A stretch of DNA of 64,000 nucleotides from Polytrichum commune (GCA_950295325.1 OX485804.1:53928429-53992428), one strand, 5' to 3'; shown: positions 34,160 to 47,695, numbered from the stretch's first letter. The notes: generated by a model not told the origin, from the sequence alone. A program made the numbers and translations.

Positions 34160-35264
34160 CAACTTTGCTATCCTGCAACTATTTTCAGTCGCTAGGGAGG
34201 CCAAACAAGTAAAGAGCGGCAATATAACACAACAAAAAAGTGGCTATTGCCAAGGCCAACCAGCACGTAGAGTGCTGTAAAAACACGGCCAGTGTTTTAC
34301 CACCCCAGCACAATAAACACACTGCCTTAGTTACCAGAAGGTAATAGTATACATTTTTACGTCTAATATTTACTGCCGCGTTCAGATGGTTTAGTTTTTG
34401 CTGTTACGGCCCAGGTCCTCCAAGAGCCGGCCGGGCTTTGCAAGCCCAAGCCATGTGCTCGGCCCTCGAGACGGAAGTAGTGAAGGTGGTGCTCCGGAGT
34501 TCGGATTGCCGCTGGATATGGCTACCGGGCCTGCCATGCGCGCTATTCTGGGAGCATTCATTGCTTGCGGAAAGTGGCAGCCAGGGCGCTGTGGCTAAGC
34601 TTAATTGCTTTTGGATTGGGACCAGTGTCTCGCGCTGTTCCACCATTCTACAATCGCCACCCCGACTCATCAGCCCTTTCCTTTCCCTTCCCGCCGATTC
34701 TTTCGTCCGTGTCTCATTAGGGTGCACTCAGCGCTCCACTGTTGCTATAAGGCTGGCACGGTTGTTTTTTTGTTTGCGACCAGCCTCCTCTTCCCCTCGT
34801 TTCAATCTCATTTCCCGAGGCACCTGAGTATGTATAGGTTTACTTCGCAACAATTTTTGTTTCTTTTGTAAGTTTCGGAGCAAGCCGCGGCAGATATGTT
34901 CACGAGGTGCCTAATTTTCCTTGTATTGGTAACCCCACCCCGACTGGATTGCTTTGGAGTCACGTGGACTGGATTTCTGTAGATTGTTCTGTGAGTGAAT
35001 TTAAAGGCAGGTCGATGAGCTTGAGCTCAGTTTTAAGTGCACAAAGATTTGTGTGGCTTGGATGGATTGATGGCATAGACATAGAATGTATTATGCCATT
35101 GCCAGGGTGCCGGGCATTCGGTTTGTGACACCTTGGAAATTGGTTGCCCCTTTGAGTGCAGTGTGAATGGAGGCAGCTTTGTGAACCGGCACAGGAAGTG
35201 ATTGCAGTGGAGTAACGTGGAAATTCACGGCGTCGTGGGAAGTGCAACGACGTCCTAGAAGAAG
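34160..35264 (+). promoter_or_regulatory. Promoter and 5' leader region of the coiled-coil gene
   Basis: This stretch is more GC-rich than the DNA to its left and has no stable reading frame of its own. A TATA-like CTATAAGG at 34745-34752 lies about 515 bases before the predicted ATG. If it is the core promoter, the leader is long. I see no other diagnostic element. Confidence 0.35.
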
Positions 35265-38200
35265 ATGTCCAATGTTTCCAAGATATGGAGGTCAGGAACA
35301 TGGCGATTGGGGAAGACGCGGGTATGTATGACTTCCGATCTCCATCACCTTGGGTGATTTGCATGGATTTTAAATCGTTAGGATTTAGCTGATATTGTGT
35401 AGATTTGTGCAACGTTCCAATCCTGAACATGACCATTCTCAAATGGAGTCTTACAGAGCATTGCGAGGCTGTAGAATGAATTTGAGTACAAAGTTCTATT
35501 GGGCTTTATCAAATTCACATTGGAGGTGAATGCAGACAATGAAGGTTTTCTGGGGGATCATGTGTATTCCTTGTAACGATTTTTCGTACATGAGAACAAC
35601 CATTTTCATACATTTTCAAAATGATAGAGCACATTACCTTCGAGGATTCGCTTGGATTTGAAGTGAGAATATTGAACGGAACTTACTGAAGACAGTGTTT
35701 GCAATCCGGGCTCATTGCTGGACATCTTGGCAGGAGGTTCCAGTAGGATTTAGCTGATATTGCGGAATTCGTGCAATGTCCAAATCCTGAACCTTATCAT
35801 ACTCAAGGGGAGTCTTACAGAGCATTGCGAGATTGTGTATCAATAAGTTACCATTTTCAGACCTTGAAAGCCGAAAGTGGGTTGCATAGATGTCACGTCA
35901 AAGAATCAACCCACGTGGTATATATGTGAAACATTAATTGCTGGAACTTGATCTGGTTTCTGACCTCTGCCTGAACATTGTAACTGCATACGTGAAGAGA
36001 TCTTTGTTTGAGACAAAACAGTTAGAGAAATTTTTGATGTTACGAAGTTAAGACCTCTAGACTTGAGATCTATGTTGAGGTCTACGCTGAAGAGGTTTAA
36101 TTGAATGAGTGAATCATGAGGTCCGAAGATGCGGGGTTTGAACATGTTTGCATCTTCCAGCCTGAATAATTTCACTCGCTTTGTGGACAAGGTTGCTTGT
36201 ATTTCTCCTTGCCTCCTTTGGCTTGTAAAACCGTCTATATTGATATATATATATAATCTATATTGTAAAACTTCTGTCTATATTAATCATAAGATTAGTT
36301 TTACACTCTTAGAGTTTCCAATTTGGGAAATTGCTAGGTAAGCTGCTAAGTGGTGTGGACAATATGTGCAGGCAAAGGAGCCAGAGATGGTGGAGTCACC
36401 TCTTCCATATAACTGGTCTCCTACTCATGAGCTTGAGAAGAGACAGGTGTGCTTTCTTAATAATCAATCATCTGTGGGTGAATGAGTTGGCTTGATCTTA
36501 ATTTAGCCTACATTTTGCGTGCAAGCATGTTGGAGCTCAAAGTCCTCAAAGGATTTTTTGAAACCCAACAAAGAGTATCCTATCATGGAGGGCTAACACG
36601 AATCTAGTAGGTCAAATGTTTTCCCTGCTTGATGTTTTGATGGTAGGCTTTGGTCTCTGGAATGCTCATCTCAACCACAGATCTTTCTGTACCCTGCTTA
36701 CCATTCTCTGTAGTATTGTTTACAAGCATATTTGCATTGCAAGTGATGTGGGAGCCCTACTTGGTGCTACACACAATAGTCCATCTGCTATAGTAGAGTA
36801 TACTGGATGAACTGGCAATCTAAAATTGTGAGCATGGAGGGCTTCCAAGTGATTAGAGGGAGGAATAATGGCATTGAATTTACCCCTGATAATTGCATGT
36901 CAGTAAGTTTCCACCTCTAGAGCTGTGTAGTAGCCCCCATGGTAAAAAGATCCTCATGTATCACTTGCTGTTGCCAAATGCTTTGCCCTTCTTCGTACCA
37001 ATGTCTTTATGTCATCCCATCTCTATTTTGAAATTCTCAGGACCCCTGGTCAGATGGCGCAGATGAGAATGCATTAAAGCAGCACCAAGAAAGGCAAGTT
37101 CTTCAATTGCTTCAGTGCAATAGCAGCTGAGGATTTTAAGTACTAGCAAGTCTAAGTTCAGATAGTGTGGTCTTGTACTTGTGAATTCAATTGGCTCTTG
37201 TGATGCTTGAGGTTGAGAATAAGTCAAATGAATTTGGTGCTCAGCTTTCATTATGAAAAAGGGCAGCATGAACAATCACAGTCCTATCAACAGATGTCTA
37301 AGGAGGTGTCATTGCGGACACCCTATGGACATTCAGAGTTGCTTGTGTTTCGAGGCAGGCAAAAGCTTCAACTATTTGACAATCTGCTTGTGGATTTCTG
37401 CAGTGCGTCGGATACCGCAGAAGTTCATGAAAGCTCAGAGAGTGTGGCAAGTAGCCATACTAAGGTGGGGTGCCTCCTTTTTGGTTTTAAATTTGTAGAA
37501 CATTCTTCTCTATGTCACTACTGATTATGACAAAAGATAGTTCACTATGCAGTTGTACTACTTTTGCCATGGGAAGGCAGGTGATTAGCATCTGCTAGAT
37601 ATTATAGAACTATCAGCTGAAAGTCTCGATGCAGTATCAGTAGTGGTCTGGTGTATGTGAATGTGAAATATGAAATGCATTTTTCTTGGTGAGAACAAAT
37701 ATGAAATATCTATGTGGGCCTGTGGATGAGAATGTCATGAATGGCTTATAGCTAGCTGTAAGTCATTCTCTCTAAGTTCCACTGTTTTTTGTGGGATCTC
37801 TTATTGATTAGTCTTTAATTGCACTGCTCAAGTGAAGGTTTATATCCGATCTTAAGGTCCTGTCCTCTGCAGAAACCAAGCTACATGAGGAGTGAAAGTA
37901 CAGGGTCACTGCAACTGAGTTCTCATGTAAGTGATTAAGGAGAGACTTGCAATTATCCAACAAGAGTCATCCTTCTTTCGTCTCTAGTGTCTGTTTAGGA
38001 CATAGGTTGCTTGCAGCAGAGATTAATAGCAACTTCGATATTTCCTAGCTGGTGGTCAAGAGTATAGTGACATGATCAATGTTCTGAAGGTTGTGCTCTT
38101 AATGTACAAAACTTTAATCTTGTCTTCATTGGAGGGCTTTTTAAAGCCCTGAATGCCTGTGTGCTCTCATGGTTTCACAGAATCTATACCAACTAGAAAG

Positions 38201-41200
38201 TGAAATTGTCATAAAGCAAATTTGTGGATTCTCTAAAGTAGTTCACATTTGAATGTCTGGTGGATGCTTTCTATTGCATCAGTTCCATATGAGCACTTCT
38301 CAAGCTTAAATTTCAAATGAATGCTGTAGTATCTATTGATGAAAGTTTAATGGATGGTGTTGTTTATATGTAGAAATTTGATATGCTATATTTGTGAATG
38401 ATGTGAAAAGAATTATTCGAAAAGATTGGACACTTATTTGTGTAATGGAACACTGTGTATGTAAGTTTGTTCCATGAAGCATCCATACCCAAAACAGTGA
38501 GAGACTTATCAAATCCAGAACATATATGAGATACATCTTTCATGGGGTTTTGATTCTTTCGAGCTTTGAACGTGTAAATTTGGACATCATGAATGCCACT
38601 TCATAGTTTGATAGGTGCAAAGTTGCTTTGCTTCTTGCAAGCTATTGTGAGCATTGTATCCTATCTCGTGCATACTTTTTATAGCAGAAATCTATATTTG
38701 GAATGACAGCACTAGGTTTCACAGTTTGTTATTGGACTGAATACATATAGGACTACGTTGTAAAGGAGAGAGACTATGCTGAAGCAACTCTGAAAGCATC
38801 CCAGAATTTGGAGTTGGAAAGGGATCTCAAGTCAGCTATGGAGTATGCAGGTAATCTGAAACCTATCTATAGGGGGGGTAATCTGAGTTCTGTACTTATT
38901 ACTGATCTGCTGTTTAGAAGTATTCAGTGAAGAGCATCTAGCAATTTCATGCAGGCCATGTTACCTGTCTGGACGTTGCTTCTGACATTATTGTCCGATT
39001 TGGTCATTTTCTTCTGTGCTTCTGCTCATGAAGCATTTGTAGGCGTTGCTAGTAAGCAGTGGTGAAGGAGGTTAACTATATGCTGACTTACAAAAATTGT
39101 AATCACATATGGTTTATTTTGCTTGCCAGTTTTGAGGATTAGATACTGGAACACAATCTGCTCAGTCAAGTAACTGCTTCACTTGGAATGTTGCAGCCAA
39201 ACTTGAGATGCTTTTGGAAGAGAAACTTGTGGAGGCACATACCTCAGCTAATCAGATAAGGACTCTTGAAGTGAGGTTGCAAGAGGCAAATCAGAATATA
39301 GGTGCAATTCACAGAAAGTCCAACCAACCAAGGAAGAGTGTTTCAGCATCTCTAGATGCAGAAAGTGAAGAAGATTTAAATACGCAAGTGCTGAATGCCA
39401 GCTCTGATCTGGATGTCACCAGGCTTCAGGTTTGTCCAGAATTGTACCAATTCAGTAGCTCTCCTGTATACAAACCAGTCATTTGCATTGATGTGCATGT
39501 CATTCGAGTTTGTCTTCATCATCTTGAAAGTTCCCTGAACTTGGAAACCACAGGTACTTGATTTTGGTACAACTATTTAGTAACACCCCTGATTCAAGAT
39601 CATGTAGTTCATACCTCTATCCTTATACTGTCTACACATGGGGATAGGAAGTTTTTGCAGGTGACATCTTATATAGACCTCATTGACACTGATAATTTAT
39701 GTAAACTTTCTGAAGACAAAGAAAAAGTTGTACCTTTTAAATATGAAAACATTAATCAATCAGCCCTTATGTAAAGGATAGTGTATCCGTCACCTGTTGA
39801 ACTACTTGTAAGTGGAGGCGTTTTGGTTTGATTGTTCAGGCAGAACTTGCTCAATTGGAAAGAAGGTATAGTGAGACCAAACAAGCTCTGGAGTTGAAGA
39901 CCACAGAAGCAACCCTCATGAAAGAGCGTGTGCACAAACTAGAAGGACAGGTCGCACATTCAGAGGAGGCACAAGGTAGTGTTAGGAGGCTAATTGCAGA
40001 CTTGAAAGAGGAGGTTGCAAAGCTCCAGGCTGATCAAGTAGCATTTCAGCTACAACTGGAACTGGAGATTACCAATGTAAGGTCACTTATTGACTAGCCT
40101 GCCAAGCCATGTGAAGGTTTTGTGGATCTCAGTGCATCCAAGTCTGCTGGAGTCTCTAAGCACCTATCTCTATGGCCACACCTGCTCAAAGACACAGCTG
40201 CTGGTTCAACATTGATATTTCTTGTTTCAGATGGTTGTACTTCTAACAATATACAATCCTTGTGAAGTTCCTCAGAGAAGCAAAGTTTTGCATTGTTCAA
40301 CTTGACAATATTGTGCAGAATATCAGAAGTGAAGAGGAGTGGAGCATGGAGAGGGAGGAGCTGAAGGCTCAAGTTGCTCATTTAGAAACAGAGTTGCAAC
40401 TTTCAAGCTGTAGCAATGGGGAGCTGGATTTTCTTATGACACCTGCCAAGAAAGGCTACTCAGACCTGGCTATGGATTCCCCAAGAGCCTCTAATGGGCT
40501 CTCAATACAGGCATTGCTGGATATGGGAGAGGCTTCCCTGGAAGTAGAAGACGATCTCCATGACCTTCAAATGAGACTTGCTGATGCAGAAGTCCGTGAA
40601 CAAAATGCTCGTCGTGAACTTGCTGTGAAAGAGCAAGAGTTGGAGGAGCTCAGGAGGAAAACCAAACAATTGGAGGTGAAGTGTTTACCTATGATCATAA
40701 TCATACAATTACTATGATATATATGTCAAAACTAAAGCTTTAAAAGTGTATTCTAGTGAAATGAATAGTGACAGTGTACCACTTGACAAGTATGCTTTTT
40801 GGCAAGGAAATGAAGCCAGATACCTACTAGTTAGCATCCATAACCTTGGTGATCAAATAGATATCCGCTTCTGGTATCTCTGACTAGATGCAATGGAAAT
40901 ATTTGAAAAAGTTGCACCTGTTGCCAGTCTCATGTAGGCAATACCTTCCTTGATCCTGGGTTCTTACAGGAGGAGCTCGTGGCAGAAAAGACCAAAGCAC
41001 AAGAGGAAGCAGAGGATTTGACTCAGGAAATGGCAGAACTGAGATATCAGTTGATGGAGATGATTGAGCAAGAGCGAGAGCTTCGTGCTCAAACTGAGCA
41101 AGCTTCAGTGCTTCGTGTTGAAGAGCTAGAGGCTCAGGTGAGTTATTGCTAGACAATAATTCAACCCTCAAAATGTGCTTTGTTTATACTTCAGTTGTGG

Positions 41201-44200
41201 TTGCCTTTTGACATCACTGCTTATTTTTCATGTGGAACGCCTGAAGTGTGAAAATTCTCCTGGTTTCTATAAGTAATCTGGACAAATAAGTACGTAGTCG
41301 CTTCTTCCACCAAGTCCATGACTTCTTTTGCGTCTTAGTAGGTGCGCTCTACTCGTTTTGGGAACATTCTAATATTTTCTAGGAACTTCTAAGCATCTGA
41401 GTTTTGATCCACAGATAAGGAATATACGACAAGAAGTGGTACAAGCTCTTGCTTGTCGAAGAGAAGCTGAAATGCAATCAGACAAATGGATTCTGGACAT
41501 TCGCCGTTTGCAGCTTGCTCTGAAGGTAAATTGAACAGTATTCTCTGTACCTCAGTTGCTACACTGACAGTAAATTTTACCTCTGGAGGGAAAATAAAGA
41601 TCCTTATCACACGAGGTTCTACGTTGAAAAAGGCTGTTGGCTACTTCATCGGTGCCAGCTTAGAGTCATTGAGGACCTGGGGATTCTCATGCCATAGTGA
41701 GTTGATTTTGATCAGGATCCTGGAAAATGTGCCTACTTCAAACTGGAAAGTGTGCACATAACCTTGTGAAGGAGCTTTCTCCTTTGTCAAGGATCTGGAG
41801 ATCCTTGAACTCATACTTCGGTTTGTACGTGTATCAAAGTTGCTGGGCAGCCTAACATAAACTGAGGAAATCAGGAAACAATTCCTAGGTTCTTATTTCT
41901 GGCTGTCCTTTTTATCATGCATTGGCTGTCTGAGCTGTCATAGGAATGGTTCATCTATTCAGTTAAATTCAGTTCAATAATTGTCATAACTGTGAATGTT
42001 TGCAGAAGTCTGAGCAAGATTTGAAAGAAGCGAATGAAGGTGCCAGGCAGGTTCAATTGTCTCTAGAGACAGAGGCAAAGCAAGCAATTAAGAATGTTGC
42101 CTGTTTAACTGAAGCAAAGGCAGACCTTGAGAAACAGGTATGATTGAAAGGTCTATGTTTATGTTACTTTTCTGAAGTCATAAAAATCGGTGTAGGTTCT
42201 GCTTGTGGGTGAAGTTTTAATCTCAAACGACCTTGTTGCAGCTAACTCATTAAGGGATGTCTGCATCTATGCAGGTACGAGAACTATTTGCTGCTAATGA
42301 TTGCTTATCTAGTGAGAACTTACAACTAAGAGGAAGTCTTGGTGAAGCTGTTGCAACTACTGCCAACTTGGCTAAAAAATTGGAGGAAAAGGAGATAGCC
42401 CTACATGCAATTTTAGATCAAGAATCAAAAGAATCAGAAACTGTTCCTGAGGTAGAATCAGTAGTGTTAGCTTCGCACCAAGAGGCAGGTGGAAGGACGC
42501 AAGAGGAATTTGGATGTGCACAGGCCACTCAAACATTCACATTCTGGGACTCTAGGTCACAAGAAAGTGTTGCGTCCAAGTCAGTTAATGACATGAAAGA
42601 CCAATGGGGGGCATCTAAGTTAGTAAGCATTACTGATATTTCTGAATTAAAAATAGAAACAGATGACAGTTTGCCACATACCAACAGCAGAAACAGCCAG
42701 GAGAATGATACTGTGGAGTTCATGGAAAATGAAGGTACCTACACGAATTCTCTTTTCCTTTCAAGTTTGATGGTTTGTGTACTCAACTGAAATGGACTGT
42801 ATTGTGCTGTTTTGTCACGTAGAAGCCAATGACGACCTAAAGTGGTTGTACTTTCTCATATTGAACAGATCCTTTATTGAAACGAGTGAAGATTCAAGTG
42901 GAGAATTTGGATGAACTCCGACTCGAAAATGAGAAGCTGCAGTTTGAGCTACAAGAGATTCAGTTGCAAGCTACATGCTATGATTTAGACGCTGACGTTT
43001 CCAGGTTGACCACAGGTGAGCAGATATCAGTCAGGCGAACTTGACTGCAGTGTTTCAACTTTTGTGGATATTGTATTTCAGCCTTGGCATGAGCAATTAA
43101 GACTTTGTTCTACTTTTTTGGCAAAAAGAGGCCAATTGGTAAATAGTCTCCAACATGATTGAAACTTTATTTCTAACAAATATATGCGAGTGTCTCATGC
43201 TTATATTTTCAAAGCTTCTGTGGCATGTGGCAAGATCAGGTGTTCTGGAATCGAAGGATTCAGATGTTGATCATTGCTATAGCAGAACTGGTCGATCTAC
43301 AGCGGTCCAAGATACTCCATGTCCAGGACTTCAAAAAGCTGACGAGCACCCTAAGGTCGAAGAGATTGCAGTCAAAAAAGAAACTGAACAACATCCAATA
43401 TTCTTAGGATTACAAGGTCTTGGCGTCCCAAGTACTCCTGATTTACAAGACAAGTTTGTTTGCACAATCAAACAGGACTCAACATGTGCAGAAAAGCAGT
43501 TGACAGGAGGAATTGATGTCATAAGTGAAGAGATCACCAAGGAGCCTATGTTGGCAAATAGTGGGAACCAATCTACTCATGAACTAGAGTCACATAGCAG
43601 GTCCTGGATCAATGCGTCCAGTGAAGATTGGGGAGAATTTAGTGTTCACCAAGGGCAGGTAGCTGTCAACAAAGAGGTCACAGTATTGATGGATGAGCGT
43701 GACAGGTAAATCTTTACTCTGACTTTATCTTGGATTATAAACCAAGAGCAGAGGTCTGAAATAGTCCTTTCAAAGATCAACCTATTATGGAATAATAGAG
43801 TTATCCTTCCACTCAATGGGAGTTGGTCCCCTATGATTTTTTATTGGTTGTTTTGCATACAAATCAAGAAATTCCTTCCACTCGTGGTGCGTTCTCGGAG
43901 GTAGTGTTTGAAGTTGACTGGAGCAGTTCATTTGGGTTCATTGAGGGCCAAATTCGTTTTAGCACCTCTTGGCATGCCAAAATGAGTTCGACTCTTAATG
44001 ACGGATATAAAATATTTTTTGTTCAAACCTCCAACTACCTCCGAGTATGCACCAAAAACTTACTGAGCTTGGAAGGTGTAGTATGCAAAATAACCAGCTC
44101 CCAACCGGAAGTTATGTTGAGTTCAATATGGTGCTCAAACAACAGACTAATTGGTGACACTGTAAAAATTTCTTTTTGAACAACATCCATCAATCTCCAT

Positions 44201-44637
44201 AAAAACTGCAATGAGATTTTGTCCCATCAGTGCCACTTCTTCAGTTTCGGTCCAATGGGCAACATTTTCCACTTCTGTAACTCATGCATGAAATGTTCTT
44301 GGTTGTAGGCTGGAGGCTACCTTGCCTGAAGAGCAATCAATTTTCTCTCAGAAACCTGCTGTAGAAGAGGGATCAGAAAGGTTTCCAACAAGCGAGCTTG
44401 GAGAATTAGAATCGCAGCTAAAGCTTAAGAACAAAGACCAGAATCATCAACTGCTAACCAAAACAAATGATGTAGCCCCATGTTACTTTGAGGCTCAGGT
44501 AAATACCACACTTACTCAAATACTAATTCTCAATCTGCTAGAAATATATTTTTTCGTTTCCTCAAGGATAATATGTGATGACGTGTGTCTATTGCCATTG
44601 ACAGGAACCCTCTATATTTGAAGATAAGCTGGATTGA
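35265..44637 (+). CDS. Long coiled-coil protein of unrecognised family, 17 exons, 1030 aa
   Basis: Exons: 35265-35321, 36372-36446, 37041-37093, 37245-37464, 37873-37926, 38751-38850, 39197-39429, 39840-40076, 40319-40675, 40970-41137, 41415-41525, 42006-42137, 42275-42734, 42869-43015, 43240-43705, 44309-44498, 44605-44637. Every junction keeps frame, and the third intron uses a GC-AG pair (AG|GCAAGT). Residues 1-153 form a polar head (SPLPYNWSPTHELEKRQ, then RTPYGHSELLVFRGRQKLQLF). Residues about 154-680 are strongly heptad-like and rich in Glu, Leu, Lys and Gln (RLQEANQNI, ELAQLERRYSETKQALELK, EEWSMEREELKAQVAHLETEL, QEVVQALACRREAEMQ). A second coiled coil spans about 753-800 (NLDELRLENEKLQFELQEIQLQ). 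The remainder is Ser/Glu-rich and probably disordered, ending in EPSIFEDKLD. There is no transmembrane segment or signal peptide. It could be a cytoskeletal or trafficking scaffold, but I assign no family. The start is the least certain part: exon 1 is supported only by phase and a good donor. Confidence 0.82.
35379..35838 (+). repeat. 96-bp direct duplication in intron 1 of the coiled-coil gene
   Basis: The stretch 35379-35474 (TAGGATTTAGCTGATATTG ... GAGTCTTACAGAGCATTGCGAG) is repeated at 35744-35838 with scattered changes, about 365 bases apart. Both copies lie inside the first intron, and neither carries a splice site used by the model. Confidence 0.8.
43849..44095. mobile_element. MITE-like imperfect inverted repeat in intron 15 of the coiled-coil gene
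   Basis: The left arm 43849-43908 (GGTTGTTTTGCATAC ... CTCGGAGGTAGTG) is matched in reverse complement by 44036-44095 (CCTCCGAGTATGCACC ... GTATGCAAAATAACC). An inner pair (CTCGGAGGTAGTGTTTGAA against TTCAAACCTCCAACTACC) shortens the loop. Weaker similarity extends outward (GGGAGTTGGT against CCAGCTCCCAA). No coding capacity is visible. It is probably a non-autonomous DNA transposon remnant. Confidence 0.6.
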
Positions 44638-45510
44638 TTCTGCTACAGAAAACTGCCACCTGATTCTAGAGCGCCGCAGGGATTTTATATCGACAATATG
44701 GGAATGCCAGGAAATGAAGGACACTATGTAATGACGGTATCTCAGTAGCTGAACACCTGGTGTTACTCATGTTGTATAATGCTGGCACAGATCTTCCAGG
44801 GTCAAGCTTATCACTGACAAATTTATTTTTGAAGATCCAAACATTATGTAAATGAGGGGATTTACTTTTTGCCAGTGGAAAAGGATTCATCAAGGCGAGG
44901 AAGTGATGTTGGTGTGGGTATGTGCAACTTTATAAAGGGATTATCAAAGTTGCATGTACTTGGACAATGATCTGCGCCAAGAATTAGAAGCAACGCAAGT
45001 TGGAGGTGAAACTAATCAATTTTGTAGTTGGTGACCTTTGACCTAAGGAGGCATCAGGGAAATAGTTTCTAAGGAACTAGAAGAGCCAACTACAGGGTGC
45101 ATCAAAAGTGTCTTTTGTGTATTTGGGAAATGATTATCTACAATGAGGTCATACCTCACAAGCATGAAGGCCTTGTTTTGGTGGCCACATGCTTCAGTCT
45201 GCTGTTTGTGGAATCGAAACCCGGCATGCTGTTCCCTAAATTCTTGCAAAGGATTTATGAAAATGGATATGATGTAATATGTTTCTTTGGGAGGTGTATT
45301 GGTCAGGATCACGAATCATGTACTTCATGGACAAGGTGCTACTATGCCACCTCGCATCTAACAATCATGAGCACCTCATATCAAATGAATTGACACAAGG
45401 ATTTTCAAATAATTTTCCATTCACAGTATATTCTTTGAAATCATTGTTAAATTTTTATAAATAAATCTCATATGTTAAGGTGGTGTGAATGGTTGCTTCA
45501 TTGTGATTAC

Positions 45511-45651
45511 GCGGTTTGTGTGTATGGTGATTGATGTCATAATTGTGTTAAGGTGTTGTCAATGGTAAGCTGTGTAATTAAGTACGATCCACATTCGTAG
45601 CTGAAAATTACACGGCTTCACAAATATGACATCAATCAACATACACACAAT
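45511..45651. mobile_element. Foldback element, about 140 bp
   Basis: The stretch 45514-45546 (TTTGTGTGTATGGTGATTGATGTCAT...) pairs with 45619-45651 (ATGACATCAATCAACATACACACAA) with two or three mismatches. An inner pair (AGCTGTGTAATTA against AAATTACACGGCTT) gives a nearly continuous long hairpin. There is no coding content. Confidence 0.7.
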
Positions 45652-47695
45652 TTAAAGCCAAAATGACTTTGTTTCCATCCTCATTTACCCTTCCAAATAA
45701 ATTCATTTGAATGAGAACGTCCTTGTAAGTATTTACTATGTAGAAATTGAATTCTTTTATAGGTCCTTGTCTAGATTCATGGTTCACCCCTCTCAAAGCA
45801 TCCAACACATTGTCTGAGGAGATTTTTGGGCATAATCGGTCCAGAGCCTAATGAGTTTTCAAGACCAACCGGTCACCTGTTGACATCTTTTGATTTTATC
45901 TTTTTTACTATATCGTAGAATATTCGAATTTTCCTTAAAATGGATCAGTGATTCTTCCTAAAGTCTTGAATTTGAACCGGTTATTTCTCAAACTCAACCA
46001 GTTCGTATAAAATTACACAAAACGGTCCTATTATTATGGACCTCAGTGATTTTTTAGACCCCACGCTAAATTTACAGTAGAAAACTAGTGTGGACCATGA
46101 ATTTTTTTTTCCCAAAAAAGTTAATGTGGGTGATTACTTTACTTTGTGCTCATTTTTATCCTGCAAATAATATTCAATATTTTGGTCGGAAGTCTTTATG
46201 AAGATTTAGGGGAAGATCCAAGGTCTTGAACACATGTTAATTCCACCTTGACTAGAAAGTTAATGTTGGTCCACGCTAATTTTCCACCCACACTAATGGG
46301 ACTTTGTAGTGTAGTGATTGATTCTTCCTGTTCCTGGATCCAACAAAAAGGACACAGTCAATCGCATTGATGAACACTGTATGCACACTCGAACATTGAC
46401 TCCCAAGTGGCCCAAACGAAAACGTAATTGTATTGGGTCTTGTACCTGATAAGCTATATTCTTTTAAAAGACATTAAACCCAGGTTTTGTCTTCTGGAAA
46501 GTGGTCAAACTGGGTGAAAGGGGCCAATGAGAACCAAATATGCTTTCCTTGAGAATCTAGTGCAACACTTGTAATATCCACACAGATACGTAAAGAGAGA
46601 ATTGAAGTGAGGGTGTTTGATGTGGGCCAGCCTAGCCTGGCCTACATGTCTTGCTCAATCCTTGAGATAAGTTAACATAGAAGCACCTTAAACTGAGAAG
46701 CTAAGGTATTTGGCATACATGTGGTAGCCGTATGAACTGGAAAAACTTATTTCCATGTAAAGAAAAGAGACTATGTCTATTGTTCTGTTTTTTATCCCTC
46801 TCCCCCTCCCCCCCCCCCCCCCTCAACATTGACAAATTTTTGAATTGAACTTTTTGTTGGCACCCAAAACCGTTAGAGCGCCCTAGTGTTCACATAATGA
46901 ACATTCTCAAAATCAGCATGTATTCATTATGCAAGATTTCAAGGGTGTTGGTGTTGGGTGGTGTCTTGGGTTAAAGGTGCTCCTACGTACCTTAGCTTGA
47001 ACCATCACTAACTTTACTGAGGGAAAGGGACAAAGAGAGAGAGAGAGAAATATCGTACATGAGTGTATCTCCATCCATCTAACATAAGAACTTGACCCCC
47101 TTATGGGTTTGTTGCCGATTTTTCTCACATGTTCATTGTTTTATCTACCAAGCAATGAATGTTGGGTAGTTTTTGTCCCATCCCCAAATGCCTTACTCCT
47201 CACCTATCTTATTGTCAATTTTTGTTAATGGAGCTCCTCGTGCCCTCATAGCTAAAACTAAAAAGCAACCAATCACAAGGGCAGAAGGTAACACTTTTAA
47301 AAGTCCTATATTCTTGCCTCATGTTTAGGTACCAATGGGAGGGTCGGTGCTTGAGGCTTAAAAGCTCCACGTTCAAGCCATGCCACATCATTTGCCAACT
47401 AGGCTCAACACTAGATAAGGTCGATGGTGTGAAGGCCAGGTTTTTAGAACCAACTTTTAGGCTTAGCTAAAGTCAGGTGGGGAGGGGGCATAAGCATTTA
47501 AACTTCTAGAGGCGGACTGATCCCCACCAAGTTGACCTAAAATGTCAACGTAATCAACTACATTCTTTGAGTTTATACAACTCCAACATTAGCCAAGGAA
47601 CCTTGAATTAGAATGTAGGTATTCAACGGGGATGACCTTAACCACAAACTTAGGGGGTGGGGGTGGGTTGGCCTTGCCCAAAGCCTGATGAAATT

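Larger units (their letters stand above)
28500..34160. other. Intergenic region of decayed repeats
   Basis: Apart from the copia gag fossil and the repeats listed separately there is no supportable gene. The open frames (65 to 97 codons) have no recognisable domain. Phrases such as CCCAAGTCCCAA, GGCCCTAA and GGTTGGGTC recur in both orientations between 29.4 and 29.9 kb. That suggests a collapsed inverted or nested element. Confidence 0.5.

Noticed and set aside
35265..37464. Possible PX-domain (EREX-like) head on the coiled-coil protein, prompted by the SPLPYNWSPT word
   Set aside because: The words that define the PX domain and the WPHD/GWSYCV motif of that family are absent from the following exons.
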